Below, one piece after another: positions 17,540 through 27,000 of a stretch of DNA of 64,000 bases (position 1 is the first letter of the stretch; every line of letters starts with the position of its first letter). The DNA is taken from contig NZ_QRBE01000018.1 in assembly GCF_003363155.1 (NCBI RefSeq), positions 1-64,000 on the forward strand, given 5' to 3'. The notes below the pieces were generated by a model that was given only the letters and a program-made list of their open reading frames with translations, did not search any database and had not been told where the DNA came from. The translations under genes and the position numbers were made by a program. The stretch is from Dyella monticola (GTDB taxonomy: Bacteria > Pseudomonadota > Gammaproteobacteria > Xanthomonadales > Rhodanobacteraceae).

Positions 17540-20191
17540 TCAGTGCTGCAAGACGTTACCGATAATCTCGCTGAGATTGGGCGACAGACCTTGACGTTGC
17601 ACCAATGTCTCCAGCGCACGCCGCGCAACAACCCGGCGCATCGGTTCCAGCCGCTGCCAGCCGTTGAACGCGGTGGCCAGGCGCGCCGCGATCTGCGGAT
17701 TGAGCGCATCCAGTTGCACCAGTCGTTCGCCCAGGAGTTGGTAGCCGGCGCCATCCGTGCGATGAAAGCCGCTGGGATTGGTGCTGGCAAACGCACCCAG
17801 CAACGACCGCGCGCGGTTGGGATTTTTCAGCGTGAAGGCCGGATCGCGCTCGAGCGTCGCGACGATGGCAAGCGCCGGCTCGCCAGGTACCTGCGCCTGC
17901 ACCGTAAACCACTTATCCAGCGCCAGCGGGTTGTCCGCATAGCGGTCTCGAAAATGAGCGAGTGCGGCAGCGGCCTGGGGTGCGCGATCACGCACCAGCA
18001 CACCCAGCGCGGCGAGGCGATCGGTCATGCCGAGCGCTGTTTCATATTGCGTTGCGGCCAGCGCGTGCGCGCGTTCGGGATTTAGCAGTGCAAACAATTC
18101 AAGCACGCGGCGACGCAGTCTGCGCCGTGCCTGGCTGGCGGCATCCAATGGCTGACTGGCGTGCGCGGAAAGATCGCGATAACGCGCAAGCAGCGCATCG
18201 GCACCCATATGTGCGGCCAGACGTTGCTGCAACACCTGGCGTTGCGCATGGATGCGTGATGGATCCACTTCGCTCTGGCGATCCGCCAATTCGATTTCGC
18301 CAGGCGGCGTGAGCAGATCCGCCAGCAGGGCATCGTCCAGCTGGCGATCTTCGAACAGTGCGGCAAGCGCCTCGCACCATGCTTTGCACGCGGCGGAATC
18401 CACGCTGTCGTTCAAGGTGTCGAAGGCCAGCAGGGCCAGTTGCTGCCCCGCTTCCCAACGGTTGAAACCATCCGGATCGTGCGTCAGCAGCAACGCCAGT
18501 TCGGCCGGGGTGTAGTCGTACTCCAACACCACGGGTGCGGAGAAATCGCGCAGCAGCGAGGGTACGGGTGGTGCATCGACATCCTTGAACACGAAGCGTT
18601 GCGCCGCCTTGTGCAGCACAACCACACGCTCTGCACCGTCAGCTTTCTCTTCGCCATCCATGCGCAACGGCAAGATGCGGCCGTCGCGATCGAACAAGGA
18701 AAGCTTCACCGGAATGGGAACCGGCACTTTTTCCGGCTGACCCGGTGTGGGCCGCGTTTGCTGCGATAGCGTGAGGGTGTATTCGCGCGCCACCGCATCA
18801 TATTCGCTCTTTGCATGCAGCCGAGGCGTGCCGGCTTGCGCGTACCACGCAAGGTATGGCTTCAGGTCGATGGCGTTGGCATCGCCCAGCGCACCAAGAA
18901 AATCTTCGATCGTGGCGGCTTGCCCATCATTGCGCTGGAAATACAGCTCCATGCCGCGCCGAAAACCTTCCTGCCCAAGTCGACCGGCGAGCATACGCAC
19001 GAGTTCGGAACCTTTCTCGTACACCGTCGCCGTATAGAAGTTGTTGATTTCGCGATATTCGGCAGGTCGTACCGGATGCGCCAAGGGGCCGGCATCCTCA
19101 GGAAACTGCGTACGCCGCAGCAAGGCGACATCCTCGATGCGCTTGAGCGGGACCGAATTCATGTCCGCGGAAAACTGCTGTTCGCGAAATACCGTGAGCC
19201 CTTCCTTGAGCGAGAGTTGAAACCAATCACGGCAGGTCACGCGATTGCCGGTCCAATTGTGGAAGTATTCGTGCGCCACCACGGCCTCCACTGCTCGATA
19301 TTCATCGTCGGTGCTGCTGTCCGGGTCTGCCAGCAAATACTTCGCGTTGAAGATATTCAGCCCCTTGTTCTCCATCGCGCCCATGTTGAAATCGTGCGTG
19401 GCCACGACATGGAATACATCCAGATCGTAATTGCGGCCATACGTGTGCTCGTCCCAGCGCATCGAGCGCTCCACTGCGTCAAGTGCGTAGTGGCAGCGGT
19501 CGATCACGTTCGCCTCGGACCAGATCACGATCTTCACGGCGCGCCCATCGGCCGTGACATAGTCCCGCGTAATGTTTTCTAATCGACCGGCTACCAGCGC
19601 AAACAGGTAGCAGGGCTTAGGGTGAGGGTCGACAAAACGTGCCCAATGACGGCCATCGGGTAACTCGCCGACGCCAGTCGGGTTGCCGCCCGCCAAGAGC
19701 ACCGGAAAGCGCTGGCGATCAGCGCGCAGGGTGACGGTGAAGCGAGCCAGCACGTCGGGCCGATCGGGGAAAAACGTGATGCGACGAAAGCCTTCCGCTT
19801 CACATTGCGTCAACAGAAAGCCGTGTTCGCGCGAGCCTGACAAATAAAGCCCTTCCAGCGCTGTGTTCGCAGCAGGCTGCACACGCACGCGTGTTTCCAG
19901 CACGCTGCCGTCACGGACGCCATCCACTTCCAGCACGCCGCCTTCGTAACGAAAGGCGTGCGCATCCAGTGCCTGTCCGTCGAGCGCAAGGGCCAGCAGT
20001 TCCAGGCCCTCGCCATTCAGACGAAGCGGTGCCGACTGTCCCGTGTCGCTGCGAAGCACAAGGCGCGAGGACACCTCGGTCGCATCGATACCCAAGTCGA
20101 CATCCAGCTCGATCGCATCCACCGACCAGGCAGGTCGCCGGTAATCGCCCAGACGGACAGGGGTGACGACAGGTTCAAGGGCGAGGGTCAT
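17540..20191 (-). CDS. pepN: aminopeptidase N
   Basis: M1-family zinc aminopeptidase of 883 residues, close to E. coli PepN (870). The exopeptidase motif GAMEN lies at about 267-271, and HEYFHNWTGNR supplies the zinc ligands (HExxH, about 303-307) with the third ligand Glu in the following LKEGLTVFREQQFS segment. The C-terminal half is the long helical DUF3458-like region. It trims N-terminal residues from peptides in the cytoplasm. I took the ATG at 20191 (MTLALEPVVTP), which matches the family's N-terminus; in-frame starts further upstream would add 19 to 54 residues of unlikely composition. It is divergent from the aldose epimerase gene. Confidence 0.95.
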   Translation of the reverse strand: MTLALEPVVTPVRLGDYRRPAWSVDAIELDVDLGIDATEVSSRLVLRSDTGQSAPLRLNGEGLELLALALDGQALDAHAFRYEGGVLEVDGVRDGSVLETRVRVQPAANTALEGLYLSGSREHGFLLTQCEAEGFRRITFFPDRPDVLARFTVTLRADRQRFPVLLAGGNPTGVGELPDGRHWARFVDPHPKPCYLFALVAGRLENITRDYVTADGRAVKIVIWSEANVIDRCHYALDAVERSMRWDEHTYGRNYDLDVFHVVATHDFNMGAMENKGLNIFNAKYLLADPDSSTDDEYRAVEAVVAHEYFHNWTGNRVTCRDWFQLSLKEGLTVFREQQFSADMNSVPLKRIEDVALLRRTQFPEDAGPLAHPVRPAEYREINNFYTATVYEKGSELVRMLAGRLGQEGFRRGMELYFQRNDGQAATIEDFLGALGDANAIDLKPYLAWYAQAGTPRLHAKSEYDAVAREYTLTLSQQTRPTPGQPEKVPVPIPVKLSLFDRDGRILPLRMDGEEKADGAERVVVLHKAAQRFVFKDVDAPPVPSLLRDFSAPVVLEYDYTPAELALLLTHDPDGFNRWEAGQQLALLAFDTLNDSVDSAACKAWCEALAALFEDRQLDDALLADLLTPPGEIELADRQSEVDPSRIHAQRQVLQQRLAAHMGADALLARYRDLSAHASQPLDAASQARRRLRRRVLELFALLNPERAHALAATQYETALGMTDRLAALGVLVRDRAPQAAAALAHFRDRYADNPLALDKWFTVQAQVPGEPALAIVATLERDPAFTLKNPNRARSLLGAFASTNPSGFHRTDGAGYQLLGERLVQLDALNPQIAARLATAFNGWQRLEPMRRVVARRALETLVQRQGLSPNLSEIIGNVLQH

Positions 20192-20259
20192 AAGGCGCAC
20201 ACGGGAAGGTTGGAGACATCTCAGGCTAACATGCGGGCTTTGGGTCATAGGACAAGCGG

Positions 20260-21267
20260 ATGGACGCCTTCCACATCGAAACCACGCACTGGGGGTCGCA
20301 TGAAATCGTCGTTTTGCGCGATACCCGGCAAAACCGTTGCGTGTGCGTGGCACGGCGCGGTGCCACCGTGGTTTCTTTCGAACAGTCGATCGACGGCCTG
20401 ATGCGTCAGCTCATCGACGGCTACCGCGATGGCGCCGAACTGGATACTCGTCCCAGTTCCCGCTTCGCCATCATGGTGCCGTTCGCCAACCGCATCGACG
20501 ACGCGCGCTATGCGTTCGATGGCCGCAACTATGACACGCAGCCGAATGTGCAAGGCGCCGAGCGCGCCATGCGGCATGGGTTCGTGCGTGGTGTCGACTT
20601 TGACGTGGCGTCGGCACAGGCGGACGCTGATGGCGCGCATGTGGTATTCACCACCTCGGCGATACGTCCCGGCGCGTTTCCCGGCTATCCGTTCGCGATC
20701 GATCTCTCCATTGCCTACACGCTCGATGCGAACGGCCTGTCGCTGCAGGCGTGCATGCGCAATGCAGGCGACAGCGTCGCGCCCTGTTTCTTTGGCTGGC
20801 ATCCGTACTTTCGTGCGGGCGATACCGATGTGGATACCTGGGAGCTTGAAGTACCCGCCACGCACCTGATTCGCACGACGTCCGATAACATTCCGTTACC
20901 GGGCGCGGACGCGTTTCAATCCTTGAACGATGCACCGCCGTCACTGGATTTTCGAAAGCCCAAACCGATTGGTCCGACCAAGATCGACAACGGTTACGCC
21001 CACTTGATCTTCGATGCGGATGCCCGCGCACGCACACGCTTGCGCGATCCCGCCAGCGGACTGCGCATCAGCATGTGGCAGGAACGTGGCGTCGTGCTCG
21101 TGTTCACGGCTGACACGATAACCCGCGACGTGCGCCGTTCCGTGGCGATGGAGCCGATGGAAAGCATGTCCAACGCCTTCAATCGCGCTGACTGCGCCGA
21201 CACCGTACGGTTGCAACCGGGCGCCGAGCGCGTATTCCGGTGTGGGGTGGAGATCGATCGCACATGA
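20260..21267 (+). CDS. aldose 1-epimerase family protein
   Basis: A 335-residue protein of the galactose mutarotase superfamily. FANR (75-78), the RHG motif with His106 and the GWHPYF motif with catalytic His181 are present. A late glutamate in VAMEPMESMSNAF is the likely catalytic base. Such enzymes interconvert alpha and beta anomers of hexoses, or of hexose phosphates in related subfamilies, so the exact sugar is not fixed. Its stop overlaps the start of the next gene by ATGA, so the two are coupled. Confidence 0.85.
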   Translation: MDAFHIETTHWGSHEIVVLRDTRQNRCVCVARRGATVVSFEQSIDGLMRQLIDGYRDGAELDTRPSSRFAIMVPFANRIDDARYAFDGRNYDTQPNVQGAERAMRHGFVRGVDFDVASAQADADGAHVVFTTSAIRPGAFPGYPFAIDLSIAYTLDANGLSLQACMRNAGDSVAPCFFGWHPYFRAGDTDVDTWELEVPATHLIRTTSDNIPLPGADAFQSLNDAPPSLDFRKPKPIGPTKIDNGYAHLIFDADARARTRLRDPASGLRISMWQERGVVLVFTADTITRDVRRSVAMEPMESMSNAFNRADCADTVRLQPGAERVFRCGVEIDRT

Positions 21268-22214
21268 GCATTGCCTTGCCAAACCTTGAGCAGATTCGCG
21301 ATGCCGCCGCGCGTATCGCGCCGCATGCCATCTTGACACCCGTGCTGCGCAATGCGGCGCTGGATGCGCTGGCGGGTGCACACCTGTATTTCAAATGCGA
21401 AAACCTGCAGCGCGGCGGGGCCTTCAAGTTTCGCGGCGCATGCAATGCCGTGTGGTCGCTGAGTGATGATGAGGCACGATGCGGTGTGGTGACGCATTCG
21501 TCCGGCAATCATGGCAACGCGCTGGCCATGGCGGCTTCGACGCGCGGCATCGCGGCGCACGTGATCGTTCCCGAGGGCGCCGTGCGCGCCAAAGTAGAAG
21601 CCATTGAACAAGCCGGTGCGGTGCTGCATCGCTGTGCGCCAACCAATGCTGCGCGCGAGGCGATGGCGGCCGAGGTGCAGCAGGCAACCGGTGCGATCAT
21701 GGTTCACCCCTACGCCGATACGCGCGTGATGGCGGGTCAGGGTACGGTCGTGCTGGAGCTGCTTCATCAAAGCGGAGGCTTGGATGCCATTGTCACCCCG
21801 GTCGGCGGTGGTGGTTTGATGGCGGGTTGCGCGGTCGCCGCGCACGGTCTGCTGCCGAACATCGCCATGTTTGGCGCTGAGCCGGCGGGTGCATCGGATG
21901 CGGCGCAGTCGCTCGCGCAGGGCGCGCGTATCGAGCATTTCGTACCGGCTACGATCTGCGACGGCTTGCGTGCGCTGGTTGGCGAACCTAACCTTGCCGC
22001 GCTGCGCGAGCATCATGTGGCGGTGATCACCGTCAGCGATGAGGAAACCATCGCCGCGATGAGGCTGCTGTGGCAGTCCCTGAAGCTGGTGGTGGAAGTA
22101 TCCAGCGCCACCGTATTGGCAGCCGTGCTCAAACAGCCGGAGCGTTTCGCCGGGCGCCGGGTCGGGCTGGTGCTCACCGGCGGCAATGTGGACGTGGACG
22201 CGTTGCCGTGGTGA
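21264..22214 (+). CDS. PLP-dependent serine/threonine dehydratase or serine racemase
   Basis: A 316-residue fold-type II PLP enzyme. The Schiff-base Lys55 lies in GGAFKFRGA, the substrate-binding SSGNHGNA loop at 79-86 and the glycine-rich phosphate-binding GGGGLMAG at about 178-185. It lacks a C-terminal ACT regulatory domain, unlike the biosynthetic IlvA at 33312, so it resembles catabolic threonine dehydratases and serine racemases. The ATG at 21264 overlaps the stop of the epimerase gene. It acts in the cytoplasm; the substrate cannot be decided from sequence. Confidence 0.85.
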   Translation: MSIALPNLEQIRDAAARIAPHAILTPVLRNAALDALAGAHLYFKCENLQRGGAFKFRGACNAVWSLSDDEARCGVVTHSSGNHGNALAMAASTRGIAAHVIVPEGAVRAKVEAIEQAGAVLHRCAPTNAAREAMAAEVQQATGAIMVHPYADTRVMAGQGTVVLELLHQSGGLDAIVTPVGGGGLMAGCAVAAHGLLPNIAMFGAEPAGASDAAQSLAQGARIEHFVPATICDGLRALVGEPNLAALREHHVAVITVSDEETIAAMRLLWQSLKLVVEVSSATVLAAVLKQPERFAGRRVGLVLTGGNVDVDALPW

Positions 22215-22331
22215 GTCACGTTTTTACAGCCCCGCACGGCGATTCTTGATGCCAATCACGGCTTGATGCCTGGAAATCCCCCATCCTGGCGCCTCAATTT
22301 GCACTGCCAGCATCGAGCAACAGGGGGGCCT

Positions 22332-23081
22332 ATGATCGAGCTGGAAATACAGGTCCTCTCTGACCGCAGGGAGGGTCTGGTCGCCGAACTTGGGCAAGTA
22401 GTCGTCGCCAATCATTATTCGCTTCTGCGTCAGCGCCTGACGCTGGATGGCCGTGGCGCGCGACTTTGCATGCTCGTGCGCGGGCCTCCCGAGCAGCGTC
22501 TGGCATTGGAAGAAATGCTCGGGACGCATAGCCGCGTGGTGAGTTTTGAAGCGGCGCTCTGCGGTGAACCGACCGCCATTGCTTTCGCCTCTTCGCGTGG
22601 CGCGCTGCAGGATCGGGTGGCTCCCGTACAAACGGTCATGCCCGATGTTGCACACGTCGAGCAGGTTCTTCCCGAATTGATGCACGACTTCCCGCGCATC
22701 TACCCCTGGCTCACGAAGCTGCAAGAGAGCGTGTCCGGTAGCCTGCGCGAACCCTCATTGCTGCTTGCGGGGCGGCGCGTGGGCATCGCGATTTACAAGC
22801 GTGATTATGCGTCCGGCCCACCATTGAGCCTTGGCGAGGCGATCAAACGTATTGGTGTGCCGGCGCTATGTTCGCTGGCGCAGATCGAGCAACGCGGCGT
22901 GCACGTGCATATTTTCGCAAGTCTCCTGTGCGCCGAGCCCGGGCGCAGCGGCTGCGTATTCTATGGCGGGTATCTGGAAGGCGTGCTGGGCGCGGCGGTG
23001 ACGGGCAAGCACGTGCACGTGCGACACTTGAGTTGCCGAAGCAGCGGCGCGGCGCACTGCAGCCTGGAGATTTCGCACTGA
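22332..23081 (+). CDS. ACT-like plus V4R-like domain protein
   Basis: A 249-residue protein of unusual make-up. Residues 1-75 (MIELEIQVLSDRREGLVAEL and following) look like an ACT or ACT-like regulatory domain with a beta-alpha-beta pattern. The C-terminal half ends in GCVFYGGYLEGVLGAA, VHVRHLSCRSSG and AAHCSLEISH, the pattern of a V4R (4-vinyl reductase) ligand-binding domain, including the Cys pair near the end. There is no DNA-binding or enzymatic domain visible. It may be a small-molecule sensor. AGGGGGGCCT lies just before the ATG. Domain assignments are by pattern only. Confidence 0.55.
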   Translation: MIELEIQVLSDRREGLVAELGQVVVANHYSLLRQRLTLDGRGARLCMLVRGPPEQRLALEEMLGTHSRVVSFEAALCGEPTAIAFASSRGALQDRVAPVQTVMPDVAHVEQVLPELMHDFPRIYPWLTKLQESVSGSLREPSLLLAGRRVGIAIYKRDYASGPPLSLGEAIKRIGVPALCSLAQIEQRGVHVHIFASLLCAEPGRSGCVFYGGYLEGVLGAAVTGKHVHVRHLSCRSSGAAHCSLEISH

Positions 23082-23147
23082 ACCGGGCGTTCGCTGCGGC
23101 CTGGCGTTATGCTCGGCGCTGGCGTCCGATGCGAAAAAGGGAAATCT

Positions 23148-23729
23148 GTGGCGATTGCGCGCATACGCTGTCACTGGGCCTCCGATGGCGAGTTGATGCA
23201 GGCCTATCACGACACCGAATGGGGCGTGCCGCTGCACGATGACCGGATGCTGTTCGAGTTCCTTTGCCTGGAAGGCGCGCAGGCGGGTTTGTCCTGGCGC
23301 ACGGTGTTGCACAAGCGCGACAACTATCGCCGCGCGTTTCACCACTTTGATATGCAGCGTGTCGCCGACATGAAGGATCGCGAGCTGGAAAAGCTCCTGC
23401 TCGATCCCGGCCTCATACGCAACCGCCTCAAAGTGACTGCCGCGCGCGACAACGCCAAGGCGGCGTTGGAGGTGGTCGAGGAGTACGGCAGCCTGGATGC
23501 GTACCTGTGGTCATTCGTCGACGGCCGGCCCATCGGCAATGCCTGGCGCAGCAGGGGCGAGGTGCCGGCCAGTACGCCGGTTTCCGATCGCATGAGCAAG
23601 GCGCTGAAAAAACGGGGCTTCCGCTTCGTCGGCAGCACCATCTGCTATGCCTTCATGCAGGCCACCGGCATGGTCAACGATCATGTGGTGGAATGCTTCC
23701 GGTACAAGGCCTGCGCCGGCAAGCGCTAA
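23148..23729 (+). CDS. tag: DNA-3-methyladenine glycosylase I
   Basis: Tag, 193 residues, E. coli length. It contains IRCHWA, YHDTEWGVP, FEFLCLEGAQAGLSW, RNRLKV and SKALKKRGFRFVGSTICYAF. The zinc ligands are in place: Cys near the N-terminus, His in YHDTEW, and the His/Cys pair in NDHVVECF. It excises 3-methyladenine from alkylated DNA. I chose the GTG at 23148, preceded by AAGGG, since it places the conserved Cys near the start as in the family; a longer start at 23109 adds 13 unconserved residues. Confidence 0.93.
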   Translation: MAIARIRCHWASDGELMQAYHDTEWGVPLHDDRMLFEFLCLEGAQAGLSWRTVLHKRDNYRRAFHHFDMQRVADMKDRELEKLLLDPGLIRNRLKVTAARDNAKAALEVVEEYGSLDAYLWSFVDGRPIGNAWRSRGEVPASTPVSDRMSKALKKRGFRFVGSTICYAFMQATGMVNDHVVECFRYKACAGKR

Positions 23730-23772
23730 ACGCACTAAAATGACGCGGACGATCGGAGAGGAGATGCCGTAC

Positions 23773-24342
23773 ATGAAGCCGTTTCAGGATGTTCCGGGCC
23801 GTTGCGGCAGCTTCATGCTCCGGCTGTGCGCCGCGCTGATCTTGATGGTGCCGTGGGTGACTTGCGCCAAGACCGGTGATCGCAACCAGCCGATGCACAC
23901 CTCGCAGGATTCGGTAACCGGCTTCGACACACCCAATTCGATCACCACGATCACCGGCCACGTGGTAGTTACCCAGGGCTCTATGAAGGCCACCGGCGAA
24001 TATGCGCAGATCTACATGGATGCCAATACCCAGGTCGCCCGTATCGTCATGCATGGTCATCCGGCGCATATCGAGCAGCTGGACGACAACAATCACCTGA
24101 TGACCGGCGAAGCCCCCGCGCTCGATTACGACAACATCAACGGCATTGCCGTGCTGACACCCAATGCCGTGGTCACGCAGCAGGGCATGGGCGATGCGCA
24201 TGCCGACAAGCTTACCTACAACACCAACACCGCCTATTTCACCGGCACCGGCAATGTAAGCGCGACGTATCTGCCCAAACAGAAGCAGGGTGCCAATGCC
24301 CGGCCGGCATCGGACGCTAGTGTCGCGGCACCGCAGAAATAG
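23773..24342 (+). CDS. LptA/OstA-like periplasmic protein
   Basis: A 189-residue protein with a signal peptide (CAALILMVPWVTCAKTG) followed by one OstA/LptA-type beta-jellyroll domain: ITTITGHVVVTQGSMKATGE, AHIEQLDDNN and ADKLTYNTNTAYFTGTGNVS. The family includes LptA, which carries lipopolysaccharide across the periplasm. The usual neighbours (kdsC, lptC, lptB, rpoN) are absent, so this may be a second, LptA-like protein. The ATG at 23773 has GAGAGGAG about 9 bases upstream; another ATG at 23764 is too close to that site. Confidence 0.7.
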   Translation: MKPFQDVPGRCGSFMLRLCAALILMVPWVTCAKTGDRNQPMHTSQDSVTGFDTPNSITTITGHVVVTQGSMKATGEYAQIYMDANTQVARIVMHGHPAHIEQLDDNNHLMTGEAPALDYDNINGIAVLTPNAVVTQQGMGDAHADKLTYNTNTAYFTGTGNVSATYLPKQKQGANARPASDASVAAPQK

Positions 24343-24409
24343 TAAAAAGCCACCCGCGCGCTTTTAGCTCAAGTGTGCACACTCGCTTCGAGACTACCTG
24401 AGTCCTCGA

Positions 24410-24491
24410 GGCCGTCATTCCCGCGCAAGCGAGAATCCATGTTGAGGTTGTGTCGGCACGTTGGACTCCCGCTTGCGCGGGAATGACGGCC
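24410..24491. repeat. REP-like inverted repeat element
   Basis: The 22 bases at 24410-24431, beginning GGCCGTCATTCCCGCG, are the exact reverse complement of 24470-24491. The arms enclose GAGAATCCA on one side and TGGACTCCC on the other, partly complementary. Elements starting GTCATTCCCGCG are common intergenic palindromes in proteobacteria. It lies between the convergent LptA-like gene and bioC and may end transcription or serve as a gyrase/IHF-type site. Confidence 0.8.
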
Positions 24492-24546
24492 ATGATGAAG
24501 AGCTGCTACCGAGCAGGTAAATGTAAGTATTTGCACCGCAGTCGCC

Positions 24547-25428
24547 TTAGCGCCGACGCGTACCGCGCAGGCTGTCGACGGAAAAACTCGCGATTTCCCC
24601 GCCGCCTTTTGCGCGCCGCGATTGTCCTGGCGCCGGCCCCCACGCGTGCGCCGTCACCACTTCCCAGGTGGCGGGAATGCGGCCATCCACACGCATCGCT
24701 TCGTAAGCGGCGAGCATGCGCTGGAAATGTTGCTTGCCGGTCAGGCCACGTTCGCGGCCGCGATCGGCATGCGTTGCGCCGAGCCCCTTGAGTTCGCGCA
24801 GCAGCGCTTTGGGTTCGCTGTAGGTGAGCGTGAAGCGATCCACGTCCAGCACGGGATCGCGCAGGCCTGCGTTGATCATCGCGTCGCCCAGGTCGTGCAT
24901 GTCTAAAAAACGGCCGACGTGGGAGTGCTGATCCACCGACGCCCACGCCGCGCGCAGTTCGCGCAAGGTATCGGGGCCAAAGGTGGAAAACACCAACATG
25001 CCGCCGGGCTTCAACACGCGTACGCATTCGCCAAACAGGCCGGCAAGATCATCGATCCATTGAAAGCACAGATTGGAATGCAGGATATCCACGCTGTGAT
25101 CGGGCAACGGCAGCGCCGTCGCATCACCGCACAGGCGCATGAAAGGTTTGAGCCAACCGGCATGCGATTTGGCCACACGCAGCATCGACAGCGCTGCATC
25201 CACCGCAATCACCTGGGCCTTGGCGTAGCGCTTTTTAAGGAGCGCGCTGCCGCGTCCGGTGCCTGCGCCCACATCGATCACCCGCTCGGGTTGCTGCAGG
25301 TAGAAGTCCAGGCGCTCTAGCAGCAACTGCTGCACTTCGCGTTGCAGCGCGTCGTGCTGCTCGTAACCGGTCGCCGCATGGCCGAAGTTGGCGCGTACGC
25401 GTCGCGTGTCGACCTGGAAGTCGCTCAT
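24547..25428 (-). CDS. bioC: malonyl-ACP O-methyltransferase BioC
   Basis: A 293-residue SAM-dependent methyltransferase. Motif I DVGAGTGRGS, motif II DAALSMLRVA, and the BioC-type segment SNLCFQWIDDL are visible. BioC methylates malonyl-ACP to let fatty acid synthesis build pimelate for biotin. I placed the start at 25428, where the ATG overlaps the bioH stop by one base (TGATG); a GTG-type start 18 bases earlier is less likely. It is the last gene of the biotin operon and follows bioH, which removes the methyl ester after elongation. Confidence 0.93.
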   Translation of the reverse strand: MSDFQVDTRRVRANFGHAATGYEQHDALQREVQQLLLERLDFYLQQPERVIDVGAGTGRGSALLKKRYAKAQVIAVDAALSMLRVAKSHAGWLKPFMRLCGDATALPLPDHSVDILHSNLCFQWIDDLAGLFGECVRVLKPGGMLVFSTFGPDTLRELRAAWASVDQHSHVGRFLDMHDLGDAMINAGLRDPVLDVDRFTLTYSEPKALLRELKGLGATHADRGRERGLTGKQHFQRMLAAYEAMRVDGRIPATWEVVTAHAWGPAPGQSRRAKGGGEIASFSVDSLRGTRRR

Positions 25429-26198
25429 CAATGGTTCTCCAGCCACGGCAGCAACGTCTCAGCGACAGCGTGCGAATGACTCATAAAAGGTGCGTGTCCC
25501 GCGCGCGCCACCACGTGGAACTCGCCCTGGCTTGCGGCAGCGGCGGCTTGCATGGCCTGCGGATGGACCAGACGATCCAGTCGTCCGGCCCCCCACCAGC
25601 TTGTATTGGGTTTCAGTTGCACAAGGTCGGCACGGAAATCGGTTTGATCGAGGATGCCGATGCCTTCCTGCAGCACGCGCATTTCCGGTTCACCGCGCGA
25701 GAAAACATCGGCACGCAAGCGATTCAGATCGCCGCGCGGGTCGGGGCTGCCCATGACTTCCAAGGCCAAAAAACGGTCGATGGTGGCGTGGTAATCGGTC
25801 TCAAGATCCGTCGCCAGTTGTTGCACCAGCGCAGGCTCCCTGCCGTAGGGCCAATCGCTGGCGCTGACGAAGCGCGGTGTCGAGCAAAGCATGGCCAGTC
25901 CGCGCACGTGCGCTGGAAAATCCAATGCTGCGCGAAGTGCGACCAGGCCGCCCAGCGACCAGCCTAGCCATATGGCGGGTGGCGTGGCCTGGATGATCGC
26001 CTGCGCACACGCTTTCGGCTCCAGCGGCAATCCGCAATGGCGGGAATAGCCATGACCGGGCAGATCGACCACGTACATGGTGCAGTGGTCCGTCAGCACG
26101 TCCACCAGCGGCGCGAAGATGCCGCCATGCATCGCCCAGCCATGGATCATCACCAGCGGGGTGGGGCCGCTGCCGAGGGTTTGGATATACAGGCTCAT
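25428..26198 (-). CDS. bioH: pimeloyl-ACP methyl ester carboxylesterase BioH
   Basis: A 256-residue alpha/beta hydrolase matching E. coli BioH in length and catalytic layout: Ser81 in GWSLGG, Asp208 in LDRLVHP and His235 in GHAPF. It cleaves the methyl ester of pimeloyl-ACP, ending the BioC-BioH pathway. The ATG overlaps the stop of the trhO gene (ATGA at 26195-26198) and its own stop overlaps bioC, so the three are translationally linked. Confidence 0.94.
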   Translation of the reverse strand: MSLYIQTLGSGPTPLVMIHGWAMHGGIFAPLVDVLTDHCTMYVVDLPGHGYSRHCGLPLEPKACAQAIIQATPPAIWLGWSLGGLVALRAALDFPAHVRGLAMLCSTPRFVSASDWPYGREPALVQQLATDLETDYHATIDRFLALEVMGSPDPRGDLNRLRADVFSRGEPEMRVLQEGIGILDQTDFRADLVQLKPNTSWWGAGRLDRLVHPQAMQAAAAASQGEFHVVARAGHAPFMSHSHAVAETLLPWLENH

Positions 26199-26971
26199 GC
26201 GGCGGAGCCTGTAGGCGCCTCGAGCGGAGCGAATGAATCGTGCGAGGCGGGACTCAGCGCCTTGTCCACCGCGCCACGCTCATCGAAAACAAAGCAGCCG
26301 CCTCGCCAGTGCGCACCATCGACGTCCTCGAAGTACTTGAGGATGCCGCCCTCCAACTGATACACGCGCTGCATGCCGATATCCTGCATATGCAACACCG
26401 CTTTTTCGCAACGAATGCCGCCGGTGCAGTACGACACCACCGTCTTGTCGGCGTAACGCGCTTGATCGGTGGCAAGCGCCGCCGGTAATTCGGTGAAGCT
26501 GCCCATGCGGTAATCGACGGCCTGCGGAAACATGCCGACGTCGGTTTCGTAAGCATTGCGCGTGTCGAGCAGGACAATTTCGCGGCCTTCGTCATCGCGT
26601 CCTTGATCCAGCCAGCGCTTGAGCGTGGCGGCATCCACCGCCGGCGCGCGTCCGCCTTCAGGGCGAATCGTGGGTTGGCGCAAGGTGATGATTTCCTTTT
26701 TCAGGCGCACGCGCATGCGCTTGAACGGCACCCCGTCGGAAAACGACTCCTTACCTTGCAAACCCGCGAAGCGCGCATCCTGATGCAGCCATGCCATGAA
26801 CGCATCCACCGCATCGCGCGGCCCGGCCAGAAACAGGTTGATCCCCTCCGGCGCCAGCAAAATGGTGCCTTTCAAAGCTAGGGCGAGGCATTGCGCAAGC
26901 ACGCGTTCGCGCAGCACTGGCAGATCGTCCAGGCCGACGAAGCGATAAGCGGAAATATTGAGGATCGACAT
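26195..26971 (-). CDS. trhO: tRNA uridine(34) hydroxylase TrhO (rhodanese family)
   Basis: A 258-residue protein of the YceA/TrhO family: an N-terminal acylphosphatase-like part ([28 protein letters not shown]) and a rhodanese domain (about 125-225) with active-site Cys182 in [10 protein letters not shown]. TrhO proteins take part in prephenate-independent 5-hydroxyuridine formation at tRNA position 34. The start at 26971 ([11 protein letters not shown]) matches family proteins; an upstream in-frame start adds 10 odd residues. It sits inside the biotin operon, 29 bases after bioF and overlapping bioH, although it has no known role in biotin synthesis. Confidence 0.88.
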   Translation of the reverse strand: MSILNISAYRFVGLDDLPVLRERVLAQCLALALKGTILLAPEGINLFLAGPRDAVDAFMAWLHQDARFAGLQGKESFSDGVPFKRMRVRLKKEIITLRQPTIRPEGGRAPAVDAATLKRWLDQGRDDEGREIVLLDTRNAYETDVGMFPQAVDYRMGSFTELPAALATDQARYADKTVVSYCTGGIRCEKAVLHMQDIGMQRVYQLEGGILKYFEDVDGAHWRGGCFVFDERGAVDKALSPASHDSFAPLEAPTGSAA

Positions 26972-27000
26972 AGAGCTAATGGAACAGGCGCGACTACCCA

